Shown here one piece after another: positions 50,736 to 60,672 of a stretch of DNA of 64,000 nucleotides; the first letter of the stretch is position 1; the number at the start of each line of letters is the position of its first letter. The DNA is taken from assembly GCA_021786575.1 (NCBI GenBank), contig JAJYMY010000001.1, positions 124,001-188,000 of the forward strand, in the 5' to 3' direction. The notes beneath the pieces were generated by a model. The model ran no database searches and was not told where the DNA came from. It saw nothing but the letters and a program-made list of their open reading frames with translations. This stretch comes from an archaeon (lineage in GTDB: Archaea; Thermoproteota; Nitrososphaeria; Nitrososphaerales; Gagatemarchaeaceae). The translations under genes were made by a program, and so were the position numbers.

Positions 50736-51860
50736 TTACTTGACCCTGTACTTCTCGATGATTCTATCGTCGGGACTGATTCCAAGACCCGGCTTCTTTG
50801 GAGGGAGAAACTCGCCCTTCTCGTGTCTTATCGCCTCGCCAGCGAGACCGTCCCTGAACGGGTTCGGCCTGAGATGGTACTCTATCATCGGGGAGTTCAT
50901 GGCCAGGGCGGCGTGGAGGCTTGCCACGAAACCTATCCCACCAGCTGAGTAGTGAGGAATGACGGGGAGCCCGTGGGCCCGCGCAAGCACGCCAATCCTG
51001 AGCATCTCCGTTATCCCTCCGTTCCAAGCGGCGTCGTTCTGCACGATATCCACCGCGTGTTTCTCGATGAAGTCTCTGTACTCGTACAGAGTATAGGCAG
51101 TCTCATACCCTGCCACGGGCACGTCTAGGGACCTAGCCAACTCGGCGCTAAGCTCAGGGTGGTCCGTTGGGATTGGCTCTTCGAAGAATTCGACGCCGAG
51201 CTTCTCCAGCTCTCTCCCCATCCTCAGCGCAGAATTGAAGTTGAACGTGTTGTTCGCGTCGACTGCGACGTGGATTTTGTCACCGAAGGCGTCCTTCACG
51301 CTCTTGATCCTCTTGACGTCCTGCGCGATTGGAAGGGCGCCGATCTTCATCTTCACGGTGTCGAAGCCTGCCCTGAGGTAGCTTCTCTCTTCCTCGACGA
51401 GTTTGGCGAGATCCTTGTCGCTCCTGTAGTAACCTCCTGTGACGTAGCCCTTCACCCTTCTGTCGGCCCCCCCAATCAGCTTGTAGACTGGGGCACCCAA
51501 CTCCTTTCCTAAAAGATCCCAGAGAGCTATGTCAACCCCACTCATGGCGGATATCATCACCCCCCTCCTGCCAAGACGGAAGGTGGCCATGTACATCTTG
51601 TCCCAGAGATGTGTGATTGTGGACGACTCTTCCCCCTTGATCAGCGGGCCGAGCACCTTCTCCACCGAGACTGCTACGGGCTCGAGGCCTCCGTAGGACA
51701 CGCATTCGCCGTACCCGACCTCCCCCTTGCTCGTCTCTACCTTGACAATTGCGATGTCCATCGGGTGCTCCGCTCCCCCCACTACAGCGAGGGCATCCCG
51801 CTCGTAGAATTCGGTGGTGGGCTGCCCGATCCTGATTGTTTCTACCTTGGATATATTCAT
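50736..51860 (-). CDS. Enolase-superfamily sugar acid dehydratase
   Basis: 374 residues from ATG51860 (a frame to 51878 adds six). Mandelate-racemase-type: KxK motif in DTVKMKIG, metal Asp in AVDANNTF, Glu in FEEPIP, Glu in AGYETAY and His in IPHYSAGG. Such enzymes dehydrate sugar acids to 2-keto-3-deoxy acids. Sugar unknown: arabinonate, fuconate or galactonate are candidates by context. Confidence 0.88.
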   Translation of the reverse strand: MNISKVETIRIGQPTTEFYERDALAVVGGAEHPMDIAIVKVETSKGEVGYGECVSYGGLEPVAVSVEKVLGPLIKGEESSTITHLWDKMYMATFRLGRRGVMISAMSGVDIALWDLLGKELGAPVYKLIGGADRRVKGYVTGGYYRSDKDLAKLVEEERSYLRAGFDTVKMKIGALPIAQDVKRIKSVKDAFGDKIHVAVDANNTFNFNSALRMGRELEKLGVEFFEEPIPTDHPELSAELARSLDVPVAGYETAYTLYEYRDFIEKHAVDIVQNDAAWNGGITEMLRIGVLARAHGLPVIPHYSAGGIGFVASLHAALAMNSPMIEYHLRPNPFRDGLAGEAIRHEKGEFLPPKKPGLGISPDDRIIEKYRVK

Positions 51861-51920
51861 CCGTGCCACGACTTCCAAATCTGGTTTATAGCATTTCGTA
51901 GGCGTTCCAGGGGCGCGCGT

Positions 51921-52775
51921 TTATTCGGCCTTGACTGGATTCGTCAGGGTCCCAATCCTGTCGATGGACGTCTCCACGATGTCTCCGTCCTTCAGATATG
52001 GTGCGCCGGTAAAGGCTGCTACTCCCGCTGGGGTCCCGGTTGATATTATGTCCCCTGGCAACAAGGTAAGGCCTGATGACAGATATTCTATCAACTCTGC
52101 CACGGAGAATATCATGTCTTCTGTGCTCGCGCTCTGCCTTTCTGCGCCGTTGACGCGCAGGGAAAGCCGTAGGCCTTGGGGGTCGGGGATTTCATCTGTG
52201 GTAACCAACCAGGGTCCGAGCGGGAAGGCAGCGTCGAGGGCCTTGCCCTTCACCCAGTTTTGCCCGAGCGTGTTCGTCTTCTCGGGCCACCCCTGCGGGA
52301 ACTGTAGGTCTCGAAAACTCACGTCGTTGGCCACTGTGAACCCCGCGACGTACGAAAGCGAGTCGGCCTTCGAGGCGTACCTGCACTTTCTCCCCATAAC
52401 AACGGCCAGCTCAGCCTCCCAATCCACCTCCTTCGAAACTCTGGGAACCAAGATAGGATCCCCCTGGCCGATTATGCAGCTGCTAAATTTGGTAAAGAAG
52501 TACGGCTCTGCGGGGCGCGTAGCGTTTTGTTCAGCGCCATGGGACTTGTAGTTGACGGCTGCGAGGAGAATCTTATCTGGCCTAAGTATCGGAGGCCTGA
52601 CTCTCACCTCATTCATTTCCTCTGGATGACTCGCTGTGGAAATCCTTGCGAGTTCCCGAGGGCCTCGCTGAATCAGTTCCTCGACGTTAGCCGAATGAGC
52701 TATCCTGAAAATCTGCCCATCCACGAGCACCCCTACGCGCATGGCGCCACCGACCTCGTAGTTCAGAATTTTCAC
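51921..52775 (-). CDS. FAH-family hydrolase/dehydratase
   Basis: 284 residues. Fumarylacetoacetase-like fold with LLAAVNYKSHGAEQ, DWEAELAVVMGRK (metal Glu) and VANDVSFRDLQ. In Sulfolobus the family gives a 2-keto-3-deoxyarabinonate dehydratase, and bacteria use it on ketodeoxy-fuconate-type acids, so it could act after the upstream enolase-superfamily enzyme. A second FAH gene begins at 63.6 kb. Confidence 0.88.
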   Translation of the reverse strand: MKILNYEVGGAMRVGVLVDGQIFRIAHSANVEELIQRGPRELARISTASHPEEMNEVRVRPPILRPDKILLAAVNYKSHGAEQNATRPAEPYFFTKFSSCIIGQGDPILVPRVSKEVDWEAELAVVMGRKCRYASKADSLSYVAGFTVANDVSFRDLQFPQGWPEKTNTLGQNWVKGKALDAAFPLGPWLVTTDEIPDPQGLRLSLRVNGAERQSASTEDMIFSVAELIEYLSSGLTLLPGDIISTGTPAGVAAFTGAPYLKDGDIVETSIDRIGTLTNPVKAE

Positions 52776-52869
52776 TTGACTCTAAGCGGGGGAGAGATTG
52801 GTGGCGGGATTAACTTTTCGCGAACCTCAAGATAGGTTCAAGCCGACTGCGGCGGTCTGTCGACGGGGC

Positions 52870-53784
52870 CTATTGCAGTTCTCTGAATGACTTCCTGAAT
52901 CGCTTGCGAAGCCTGAGAAGGTCGTCCATCTGGCTGTTCATGCTACGACGGTGCCACATAAGGGCCTCGCTCAGGATCCAGGAGTCTTCGTCGTCGGCGG
53001 GTAGTGAGCTCATCGCATGGTCGAACCTCCCCATGTTCTCCTTTAGTGAAGCTATGCACTTTGCGAGCGTCCTCTCTATCATGTGCGCCCTGACTTCGGT
53101 CCTTTCGTATGCCGATAGCCCACGGCGCCACGCCCCCGGACCATAATCATTATCTTCCACAGTTAGCTTCCTGACTAGTCTTCTTACCTCGCTCCTCTTG
53201 CTCAACCCAGCCCTTGCGATCAATTCGACTAGCTCCTCTCTCTGCCCGTTGTCGAGTGGGATGAGCTCCTGAGCCACCCCCACCTTTGCGCCGCGCAAAA
53301 GTAGCCCGTCCCGCACCTCCTTAGGGAGGTCTAACAATGCGATTCTCCGGCTGATGTATGAAGGACTCTTGTCAATCCTCCTGGCAAGCTCCGAGGCGCT
53401 GCCATAACCAAACCTTTCAACGTACTTCCTGAACGCCAGCCCCTCTTCTACAGGGTTGAGCGTCTTCCTGTGGATGTTCTCTGTCAGTGATACTTCGTAT
53501 GACTCCCTGTCATCCAAGTCGACGACGTGGCAGAGTATTCGGGAAATCTTCAGGGAACGGCACGCTTCAAGCCTTCGGTTCCCCGCAACGACCTCGAACA
53601 CGTCTCCAGAGGGTCTAACCACAATCGGCTCGAGCAATCCCTTCTCCATAATGGATGCGGTAAGTTCCATCATGGAACCATTGTCTAACCTCAGCGGAGA
53701 TTTTGACTGGCGGATTCTTTTGGTCTCGATATCTTCCAAGTACCCCGAAAGAAAGGCAGAGCCTAGCGACTGATGGTTACCCAT
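52870..53784 (-). CDS. ParB/Spo0J-like protein
   Basis: 304 residues from ATG53784, about 38 nt after a TATA-like box (53818-53825); longer starts to 53847 overlap it. ParB/Srx nuclease-like domain with VVRPSGDVFEVVAGNRRLEA, helix-turn-helix with SASELARRIDKSPSYISRRI, and a C-terminal helical region. Role in chromosome partition or regulation is not shown; no ParA is nearby. Confidence 0.85.
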   Translation of the reverse strand: MGNHQSLGSAFLSGYLEDIETKRIRQSKSPLRLDNGSMMELTASIMEKGLLEPIVVRPSGDVFEVVAGNRRLEACRSLKISRILCHVVDLDDRESYEVSLTENIHRKTLNPVEEGLAFRKYVERFGYGSASELARRIDKSPSYISRRIALLDLPKEVRDGLLLRGAKVGVAQELIPLDNGQREELVELIARAGLSKRSEVRRLVRKLTVEDNDYGPGAWRRGLSAYERTEVRAHMIERTLAKCIASLKENMGRFDHAMSSLPADDEDSWILSEALMWHRRSMNSQMDDLLRLRKRFRKSFRELQ

Positions 53785-53929
53785 CGTTCGCGCACCAGCT
53801 GTGGACATCTTACAACCATATTTAGACATTGCTTGAAATCGTGTCACGATTCGGTCGAATCACTTTACGGCCTGGAAGACGACTTCGGAAACATATATCC
53901 GCGCCCACGGTCTAGGTAGCTAAGAAGAG

Positions 53930-54445
53930 TTGCCGAAGGTATCGACACACTCCAGCCATGAAAGAGCCCCGATGAAGAGACGAAATCGTGGGCTAGACCC
54001 CAAAGACAGACTCCTTTTGGGGGTCCTCCAGAACGACGGGGAGCAGTCTCTGTCTACAATCGGGAAACAGTTGGGGCTCTCGAAGATGGCTGTCTCCTAT
54101 AGAATAAGACGCCTCAAGGGCGAGGGGATTCTGGATGGATCGCACTATAGGATAAATCCCAAAGGCGTAGGGCAAGACTATCTGGTCGTGAGCCAAGCGA
54201 GGTGCGAAGGATCTGGTCCGGAGCAGAAGAAGATTGCCGCCCAAATCGCTGGCATCCCGGGAGTCCAGAGCGTTTACCTTACGTTCGGGCCGTATGACAT
54301 ACTCTTCATTGCTAGGAGAAGCGATATGGAGTCTGCGAGGGACCTGCTATACGAAGTTACGCGGATTGAGGGGGTCGTGAATACGCAGACTATAATCCCC
54401 CACACGGTGATAAAGGAGACTTTGGACGTCTGCCTGGAGGCATGA
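53930..54445 (+). CDS. Lrp/AsnC-family transcription regulator
   Basis: 171 residues from TTG53930, about 37 nt after the TATA-like CATATATCC. N-terminal HTH (LLLGVLQNDGEQSLSTIGKQ, then LSKMAVSYRIRRLKGEG), then a RAM/effector domain (IPGVQSVYLTFGPYDILFIA). Divergent from parB. Effector unknown, though sugar or amino acid are usual. Confidence 0.9.
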   Translation: MPKVSTHSSHERAPMKRRNRGLDPKDRLLLGVLQNDGEQSLSTIGKQLGLSKMAVSYRIRRLKGEGILDGSHYRINPKGVGQDYLVVSQARCEGSGPEQKKIAAQIAGIPGVQSVYLTFGPYDILFIARRSDMESARDLLYEVTRIEGVVNTQTIIPHTVIKETLDVCLEA

Positions 54446-54467
54446 CAGTACCGGACGTCTCCTGCGC

Positions 54468-55262
54468 TCACAGACTTACAGTTATTGGAATGTTGTGGGG
54501 ATTCAGTACCACGTAGAGACTCGCGTTCGCGTCTTGGAGGACCGCGTAAGAAGACAGGGTGTATGCCCCAGGCGGAGCCATATAGCTGCTGGCGTTGGTG
54601 GGCACTATCAAGCCATCCCACTCCAGGTTCGTCGACCAGACTTCGCCAGGTTGGAGCTGCACTGTATACTGGCTCGCATTTCGAGTGAACGTTATTGGCG
54701 CTCTAAACGCGACAACCTGTTTCCCTGTCGAATTATAGAAGACCATGCTGAACTGCCCTCCGAAGAGATAGTACGGTGTGGAAAGGGTGTAGGAGTTGTC
54801 GGTCAATGCGTAGTGGATGGTGAGATTCGTCCCCTGTGTTACCACCGTTGAGTTGTATGACACTATCAGGGTGAATCCCTGGGCGCTGTCCTGAACGGAG
54901 TAGACCCACTTCGACGGAGCTATGGAGAATGAAACCGCAGAGAAAGACGAGGCAAGGAGTGTGCCCAACAGAAACACCGCGATAGCCCCCGGAGTTGAGA
55001 CGATGCCCCGCCCTTTTCTCCCCCATACCGCCAAGAGGGTCGAGATACCCAGCACAAACACCGAGACGTAGCCTAACGAGTATGAGCCTACACCTATCCC
55101 ATATGGAGAAGGCTTCAGAGACTCCACCAGGGAAATGGAGTCAGGGACCACCGCGAAGCGGATCAGTATTGCAAAGAGGAAAAGCGCGAGGGCATACGCC
55201 CCCAGAATGACAGCGGCAAAGTTGATTGGCGTCCTGTTCGTCCCCCGGGAGCGGAGTTTCAT
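54468..55262 (-). CDS. Membrane protein with an extracellular beta domain
   Basis: 264 residues: about three N-terminal membrane helices (16-38, 62-82, 92-112), then an outer beta-rich domain of about 150 residues with many N-x-S/T sites (YNST, NLTI, NASQ). No family name. Sits next to the ABC sugar transporter, divergent from it. Confidence 0.5.
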   Translation of the reverse strand: MKLRSRGTNRTPINFAAVILGAYALALFLFAILIRFAVVPDSISLVESLKPSPYGIGVGSYSLGYVSVFVLGISTLLAVWGRKGRGIVSTPGAIAVFLLGTLLASSFSAVSFSIAPSKWVYSVQDSAQGFTLIVSYNSTVVTQGTNLTIHYALTDNSYTLSTPYYLFGGQFSMVFYNSTGKQVVAFRAPITFTRNASQYTVQLQPGEVWSTNLEWDGLIVPTNASSYMAPPGAYTLSSYAVLQDANASLYVVLNPHNIPITVSL

Positions 55263-55378
55263 CTTTCTGGCCGTTTCTCCTCGATGCTGAGATAAATGCT
55301 ATCCCCTGCTTGCTGGGGATGAAGATTATAGTGTCGCAATCCTTTAAATATTCTCGAGTGGTGTTATGCTGGTGAAAA

Positions 55379-56866
55379 TTGGATAGCCGTAGAGCTATCG
55401 GTAAAACAGTCACAGTCGGAATCCTTGTCATAATCATCATTGTTGCAGCGTCGGGTGTTTACCTGTACGCCACCTCCAGTTCCGCGAAGACAACTGCGAC
55501 GACGACAACGACGACAAGTTCGTCCACGGCAACCCAGACCTCCACTAGCTTCACCGGGACCTACCCTTCGGTGGCAAATGTTCCTGAAGCGATGATACAA
55601 GCGTTTTACCCATCCACCCCAATCACAATAAATGAATATGCGTGGAGTGGGTACCCGTTACCCCAAGCAGTCCAGGACTTCGAGGCAGCCTTCCCCAACA
55701 TCCACGTGGCGCAGTCTCCGAACCAAGATGTCTCGGGGCTTCTGAGCGCCCTCGAGACACATCAGTATGTCTATGACGCATTCAGGATACAGTACTTCCA
55801 GCTTCCTCAGGAAGTGGCCACGGGCGAGGTGATGAATATCGCACCTTGGTTCAACGAGTACTTATCCAGCCTCAACTCTGAGATTTCTCCGTCCGCGCTG
55901 AACCTCGTCTCGGCAGGGCAGAAGAACGCAGTCTACTGTGTCCCTGAGGACTTCGGTCCAGTTGCTTTCGCCTACAGGGAAGACATCTTCACCAAATATG
56001 GCCTGACAGTGCCCAGCACGTGGGCACAGTTCCAAGCTGACGCGGTGAAGCTTCACTCGGAGAACAGTTCGATAACGATGACCGTGTTCCCCCCCAACGA
56101 GCCATCAGCAGACCTGATGGGCCTCTTCTGGGCAGCAGGTGGCAACATGATCACCCCTGTGAACAGCACGGCCTACAACGTTGTCATCAACAGCACCACC
56201 AACCTCAATGTGATTAACTACTGGGGGAACATGATCAAAGCTGGAGAAGTCCAGGCCATCAACATGTACACGCCACAGTTCAATCAAGAACTAGCTGGTT
56301 CTGAGATAGCCTCGTTCGTCACCGCGGCGGCGTGGTATCCGCGTTATGTCATCCAGGCAACCGCCCCCAACGAGGCTGGTCTCTGGCGTATCTCGAATAT
56401 GCCTCAGAACTCGACGTCGAGTTTCACGACCGGCGTGGTAGGCGGGAGCTGTCTTGGGGTGGCAGCGAATGCCAAATACCCAGGTCCAGCGTTCATGTTC
56501 GACTACTTCACGACCCAGACTCCTCAGGTCCTACCGTACATGTGGACCCAGGGAGGCCAATGGACTTCCAACACCCACTACCTGCAGTCTCTCAATTACC
56601 CCAACGGCACATCTGTCTTCCTAGGGAACAATTCGTACTTTGGCGGCGAGAACATCGGTCTTGTCTACCTGAAAGCACAAGAGAGCGCAGGAACCCAGTG
56701 GACCTGGAGCCCGTATCAAATCACCCTCCAAGAAATCCTGCAGGAGCAACTGACGGAGGCCGCAGCCGGACAGATCACCTTCGCACAGGCTCTACAGAAC
56801 ACAGAGACAATCATGATCTCCTACGTACAGTCCAACGGTGGCATAGTGGTCGGAGTCGGCCACTAA
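55379..56866 (+). CDS. ABC sugar transporter extracellular binding protein
   Basis: 495 residues from TTG55379, about 30 nt after a TATA box TTTAAATATTC. Membrane anchor (VGILVIIIIVAASGVYLYA), Thr/Ser-rich linker, then a type-1 solute-binding fold (AVQDFEAAFPNIHVAQSPNQ, YAWSGYP). First gene of the importer; membrane anchoring by an N-terminal helix is typical in archaea. Sugar unknown. Confidence 0.88.
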   Translation: MDSRRAIGKTVTVGILVIIIIVAASGVYLYATSSSAKTTATTTTTTSSSTATQTSTSFTGTYPSVANVPEAMIQAFYPSTPITINEYAWSGYPLPQAVQDFEAAFPNIHVAQSPNQDVSGLLSALETHQYVYDAFRIQYFQLPQEVATGEVMNIAPWFNEYLSSLNSEISPSALNLVSAGQKNAVYCVPEDFGPVAFAYREDIFTKYGLTVPSTWAQFQADAVKLHSENSSITMTVFPPNEPSADLMGLFWAAGGNMITPVNSTAYNVVINSTTNLNVINYWGNMIKAGEVQAINMYTPQFNQELAGSEIASFVTAAAWYPRYVIQATAPNEAGLWRISNMPQNSTSSFTTGVVGGSCLGVAANAKYPGPAFMFDYFTTQTPQVLPYMWTQGGQWTSNTHYLQSLNYPNGTSVFLGNNSYFGGENIGLVYLKAQESAGTQWTWSPYQITLQEILQEQLTEAAAGQITFAQALQNTETIMISYVQSNGGIVVGVGH

Positions 56867-56921
56867 GCCGGACACCACAACCAACACCACGTCTGACTGT
56901 AGAGGCAGAGAGTGAGAGGGC

Positions 56922-57779
56922 TTGGCGAAGCTCGCTCACCTCCTACTCTTTCTTCTCCCGTTCTTCTCTCTGTTTCTGATTTTCCTCATCGTCCCAGTGC
57001 TATACACCCTGGGGCTGTCGTTCTTCAATGCCCCCCCGGCTGCCAAGAGCCTGTTTACGAACTATGTGGGCGCGGCGCAGTACAGCAGAGCAATTACTGA
57101 CGGCACTTTCTGGCAGGGGTACGAAAGCATGCTGTACCTCACCCTACTCTGGGTCCCGATAATGCTCGTTGGGGCGTTCCTGATAGCCCTCTTCTTGGAT
57201 TCCAGGAGGGGGAAGCTCGGTGCCCTTGGGAAGGTGATTGTCTTCCTGCCCTACGGTGTCCCTACGGTCATAGGAACACTGATGTGGGGGTACATGTACA
57301 CCGCCGGAGGACCCATCTACAGCTTCCTGTCGCTTCTCGGCCTGAGTCCGAACCTACTTGCCCCGAACGACATAATCTATGCGATGCTGAACATAATAGT
57401 GTGGGAGTGGCTGGGATACAACGTTGTAATCCTTCTCGCAGGTCTCAACTCGATCCCGAACACACTCTACGACGCGGCGAGGCTGGACGGCGCTTCAGGC
57501 TGGCAGATTACCCGGCGCGTCAAGATTCCAATGTTGAAGAAGTACTTCGCCTTCATCATAATGCTAACCATCATAGGAGACCAACTTCTCTTCAACGAGC
57601 CGTTCACTCTCTCTAACCTCAGTAGCGTACCGTTCGGATTCACCCCTAACTTGTACATATACCACGTGACCTACTTCCTTGAAGAGTTCAACTACGCAGG
57701 CGCGATTGCGTTTATCCTTATCGCCATCTCCTTAGTCGTCGCGGTGGTTGGCGTCCGCTACTTCTGGTCGGAGAATTGA
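56922..57779 (+). CDS. ABC sugar transporter permease 1 (CUT1 type)
   Basis: 285 residues from TTG56922, six membrane helices, EAA loop AARLDGASGWQITRRVKIPM. MalF-like partner of the following permease. Confidence 0.9.
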   Translation: MAKLAHLLLFLLPFFSLFLIFLIVPVLYTLGLSFFNAPPAAKSLFTNYVGAAQYSRAITDGTFWQGYESMLYLTLLWVPIMLVGAFLIALFLDSRRGKLGALGKVIVFLPYGVPTVIGTLMWGYMYTAGGPIYSFLSLLGLSPNLLAPNDIIYAMLNIIVWEWLGYNVVILLAGLNSIPNTLYDAARLDGASGWQITRRVKIPMLKKYFAFIIMLTIIGDQLLFNEPFTLSNLSSVPFGFTPNLYIYHVTYFLEEFNYAGAIAFILIAISLVVAVVGVRYFWSEN

Positions 57780-57780
57780 A

Positions 57781-58614
57781 TTGAGGAAATCAATCTCCAA
57801 CACCTTCACCATCGTAATCGTTGCCGCACTGGCGGTCTACTTCCTCCTCCCTGTCTGGTGGGCGGTAGTGGCGAGCACCAAACTCTATAGCGTCGCCTTC
57901 TCTGGAAGCCCAATCTGGTTCAACAATCCCACCCTCTTCAACTTCATTTACGCGTTCACGAAATCGAGTCTCCTGCTCTGGCTCGGCAACAGCCTAATTG
58001 AAGCCGGGTCTGCGGGTGTGATTGGGGCGCTGGTCGCGGCCATGGCGGGGTTCGCCCTCGGCAAGTACACGTTTAGAGGGAAGAGGTTCCTTACTCTCGC
58101 CGTAGCCATAGGTTTGATGATTCCCAGCACCGCCATCGCATTTCCCACGTTCGTGCTGGAGCAGCAGATTGGACTAGTCAACACCTACGAGGGAGTGATC
58201 TTTCCTACCGCAGTTAGTGCCTTTGGGACGTACTTCATGACGATTTATGCTCAAGAGACCATTCCAAAGGACGTGCTGGATGCGGCTAGAATCGACGGCG
58301 CATCAGAGTGGAAGGTCTTCACTTCGATAGCCCTCCGCTATTTCAGGCCAGCATTGGTAACTATTTTCATCATCATCTTCGCAGGGACTTGGAACAACTA
58401 TCTCCTCCCTCTGTTCGTCCTCAGAGATGCCACGCTCTACATGCTCCCGCAAGGCCTCGCAAGTGTCCTAATCAACGGGAGCACCTTCCCGAACCTGCAA
58501 TACGCAATCCAGCTCTCAGGGACGGTTGTAACCATCATGCTGATGATAGGCCTGTTCGTCGGCCTAGAGAAGTACATTGAGGCGGGTCTCGGACTGGGCG
58601 CCGTCAGGGGCTGA
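57781..58614 (+). CDS. ABC sugar transporter permease 2 (CUT1 type)
   Basis: 277 residues from TTG57781, 1 nt after the stop of permease 1. Six helices and EAA loop DAARIDGASEWKVFTSIALR. MalG-like. A longer frame to 57748 overlaps permease 1 and is not needed. Confidence 0.9.
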   Translation: MRKSISNTFTIVIVAALAVYFLLPVWWAVVASTKLYSVAFSGSPIWFNNPTLFNFIYAFTKSSLLLWLGNSLIEAGSAGVIGALVAAMAGFALGKYTFRGKRFLTLAVAIGLMIPSTAIAFPTFVLEQQIGLVNTYEGVIFPTAVSAFGTYFMTIYAQETIPKDVLDAARIDGASEWKVFTSIALRYFRPALVTIFIIIFAGTWNNYLLPLFVLRDATLYMLPQGLASVLINGSTFPNLQYAIQLSGTVVTIMLMIGLFVGLEKYIEAGLGLGAVRG

Positions 58615-58620
58615 ACGGGC

Positions 58621-59709
58621 TCAGCCGATTCTCCGCCCAGACTCCACGTCAAACATGTGCAACTTCCCTTCGGCGATGGATATCCCTCCCTTTGCCCCGA
58701 TTACGGACTTGAATCCCGCGGGCATCACGACCTTCACAAAGTCTTCACCCACCTTCAGAGTGATAAGAACATGCGTACCGGACGGCTCTTCGACATAGAC
58801 TTCGGCCTGGATGCCCTGTGAAGCGCCGACAGAGAAAGTTGCGTCCTCGGGCCGAAAGCCTATCCTCACGCTGTCCCCTTCGAATGAAGCAGTTGCCCTC
58901 CTGGCCTCCTCTCTCTCAAGCACCACCACACCTCCCTTTCCATCATTCAATTCCACCCTGTCGGGCCTAGACAGGCGGGCGTCAAGCACGTTCATCGGCG
59001 GCGAGCCCATGAACTGGGCGACAGTCACGTTCACCGGAACTTCGTAGATCTGATTAGGGTTCCCCACTTGCAGGAGATCACCCTTGCTCATCACAGCAAT
59101 CCGGTCTGACAATGCCATCGCCTCAGCCTGGTCGTGGGTGACGAAAATCGTGGTTATCCCGAGCTCCCTCTGCAGCCTCTTGACCTCAGATCGCGTCTGC
59201 ACTCTCAGCGTGGCGTCGAGGTTTGAGAATGGCTCGTCCATCAGAAAGAGCTTCGGGTCCCGGATCAACGCTCTTCCTATGGCGACCCGCTGTTGCTCCC
59301 CGCCGCTCAGCTGCTTCGGTTTCCTCGACAGCAGCCCTGAAATGTGGAGTAAATCAGCTACCTCGTTCAACTTCCGCTCTACCTTGTCCTTTGGAACTTT
59401 GTGTAGTCTAAGAGGGAACGTGATGTTGTCCCTCACGCTCATAAAAGGGTAAAGGGCATAGTTTTGAAAGACCATGGCGATGTCCCGCTCTTGGGGGGGG
59501 ACGTCGTTCATTACGCGCCCTTCGATGATTATCTTCCCGCTATCTACACTTTCTAGGCCCGCGATGCACCTGAGAGTGGTCGTCTTCCCGCACCCTGAAG
59601 GTCCTAGTAGCGTCAGAAACTCTCTTTCCCCGACTTCAAGGTTCAGATTGTTGATTATTTTGACGGGTCCGTACGACTTCTCGACGTTCTCGAGGACGAC
59701 CCTGACCAA
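58621..59709 (-). CDS. ABC sugar transporter ATPase (UgpC/MsmK type)
   Basis: 362 residues: Walker A GPSGCGKTTT, signature LSGGEQQRVAIG, Walker B LFLMDEPFSN, switch His THDQAEAM, and a C-terminal regulatory (MOBE/TOBE) domain. Opposite in strand to the permeases, which it converges with, so it may be expressed apart and shared with other importers. Confidence 0.93.
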   Translation of the reverse strand: MVRVVLENVEKSYGPVKIINNLNLEVGEREFLTLLGPSGCGKTTTLRCIAGLESVDSGKIIIEGRVMNDVPPQERDIAMVFQNYALYPFMSVRDNITFPLRLHKVPKDKVERKLNEVADLLHISGLLSRKPKQLSGGEQQRVAIGRALIRDPKLFLMDEPFSNLDATLRVQTRSEVKRLQRELGITTIFVTHDQAEAMALSDRIAVMSKGDLLQVGNPNQIYEVPVNVTVAQFMGSPPMNVLDARLSRPDRVELNDGKGGVVVLEREEARRATASFEGDSVRIGFRPEDATFSVGASQGIQAEVYVEEPSGTHVLITLKVGEDFVKVVMPAGFKSVIGAKGGISIAEGKLHMFDVESGRRIG

Positions 59710-59838
59710 GAATTTTTTGTGCCGTTCTGAACATTATAAGGGTTAAGAGAGGACTCGTCAGGCTCGCTTAAATCTCTGAGGCCTAAGGACTAGCGCACGA
59801 GAGCCAGGCGGTTCGGTAAAGACGACCAGATTGGGGCA

Positions 59839-60672
59839 ATGAACCTGCAGACCTCGAAGAGTGTTGTCACGGCCCTGAGGCTCGCCAGAAGCGGGCGTAT
59901 CTTCAGCCTCAGTCACGTCCTTGAGGAAGGGATGCCTGTCAACTGGTTCCATCAGGACTTCATCTACTCGACCTATCGCAGCGCCCCCGAAATGCTTGAA
60001 TACTTCTCACGCTCCTTCCCGAACACCAACAGGATAGCATTCACTAACCTGCGCATGGAGATGTCCGACCACACAGGGACGCATATTGACGGGCTCAATC
60101 ATGCAGCGATAGGGAACAGATTCTACAATGGAGTAGATACGAGGAGAGTCACTACAACGCGTGGGACGAAGAAACTCGGCATGGAGACCATGCCCCCCCT
60201 CATATCTCGAGGGGTGCTGATAGACATGACATTGAACCACGAGTACAATGAAAGGGAGGTTATAACATTGGATGACTGCCGCAGCGTGCTAGCTCAGGAG
60301 GGACTCTCAGTGAAGTCAGGGGACACCGTACTAATCTACACTGGATGGGAGCGGTTCTGGAAGGCTGACAACCAGAAGTATCTATCTACGATGCCCGGAA
60401 TCGGGGCCGAAGCTGCGAGGTGGTTGGCAAGAGCGAGGGTTGTGGCAGTAGGGAGCGACACCCAGAGTGTCGAAGTCGAGCCCAATGAAGATCCTTCCGA
60501 GGACGGGGTGGTGCACCAGATATTGATAACAGAAAATGGTGTGCACCTGTTGGAGAATCTGAAGCTGAGCACTCTCGCCAAGGCTAAGGCGTATGAGTTC
60601 TTGTTCGTCTGCCTGCCCCTGAAGATCAGGGGCGGGACGGGTTCTCCGATTCATCCGGTCGCGGTCATCTAG
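59839..60672 (+). CDS. Cyclase-family metal hydrolase (kynurenine formamidase-like)
   Basis: 277 residues. HTGTHIDGLNH is the metal motif of the cyclase family (HxGTHxD). Other stretches, such as ISRGVLIDMTL and DTVLIYTGWERFW, fit it. These hydrolyse formamide or lactone-type bonds. As a neighbour of the sugar genes it could act on a sugar lactone; the assignment is a family one only. Confidence 0.85.
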   Translation: MNLQTSKSVVTALRLARSGRIFSLSHVLEEGMPVNWFHQDFIYSTYRSAPEMLEYFSRSFPNTNRIAFTNLRMEMSDHTGTHIDGLNHAAIGNRFYNGVDTRRVTTTRGTKKLGMETMPPLISRGVLIDMTLNHEYNEREVITLDDCRSVLAQEGLSVKSGDTVLIYTGWERFWKADNQKYLSTMPGIGAEAARWLARARVVAVGSDTQSVEVEPNEDPSEDGVVHQILITENGVHLLENLKLSTLAKAKAYEFLFVCLPLKIRGGTGSPIHPVAVI

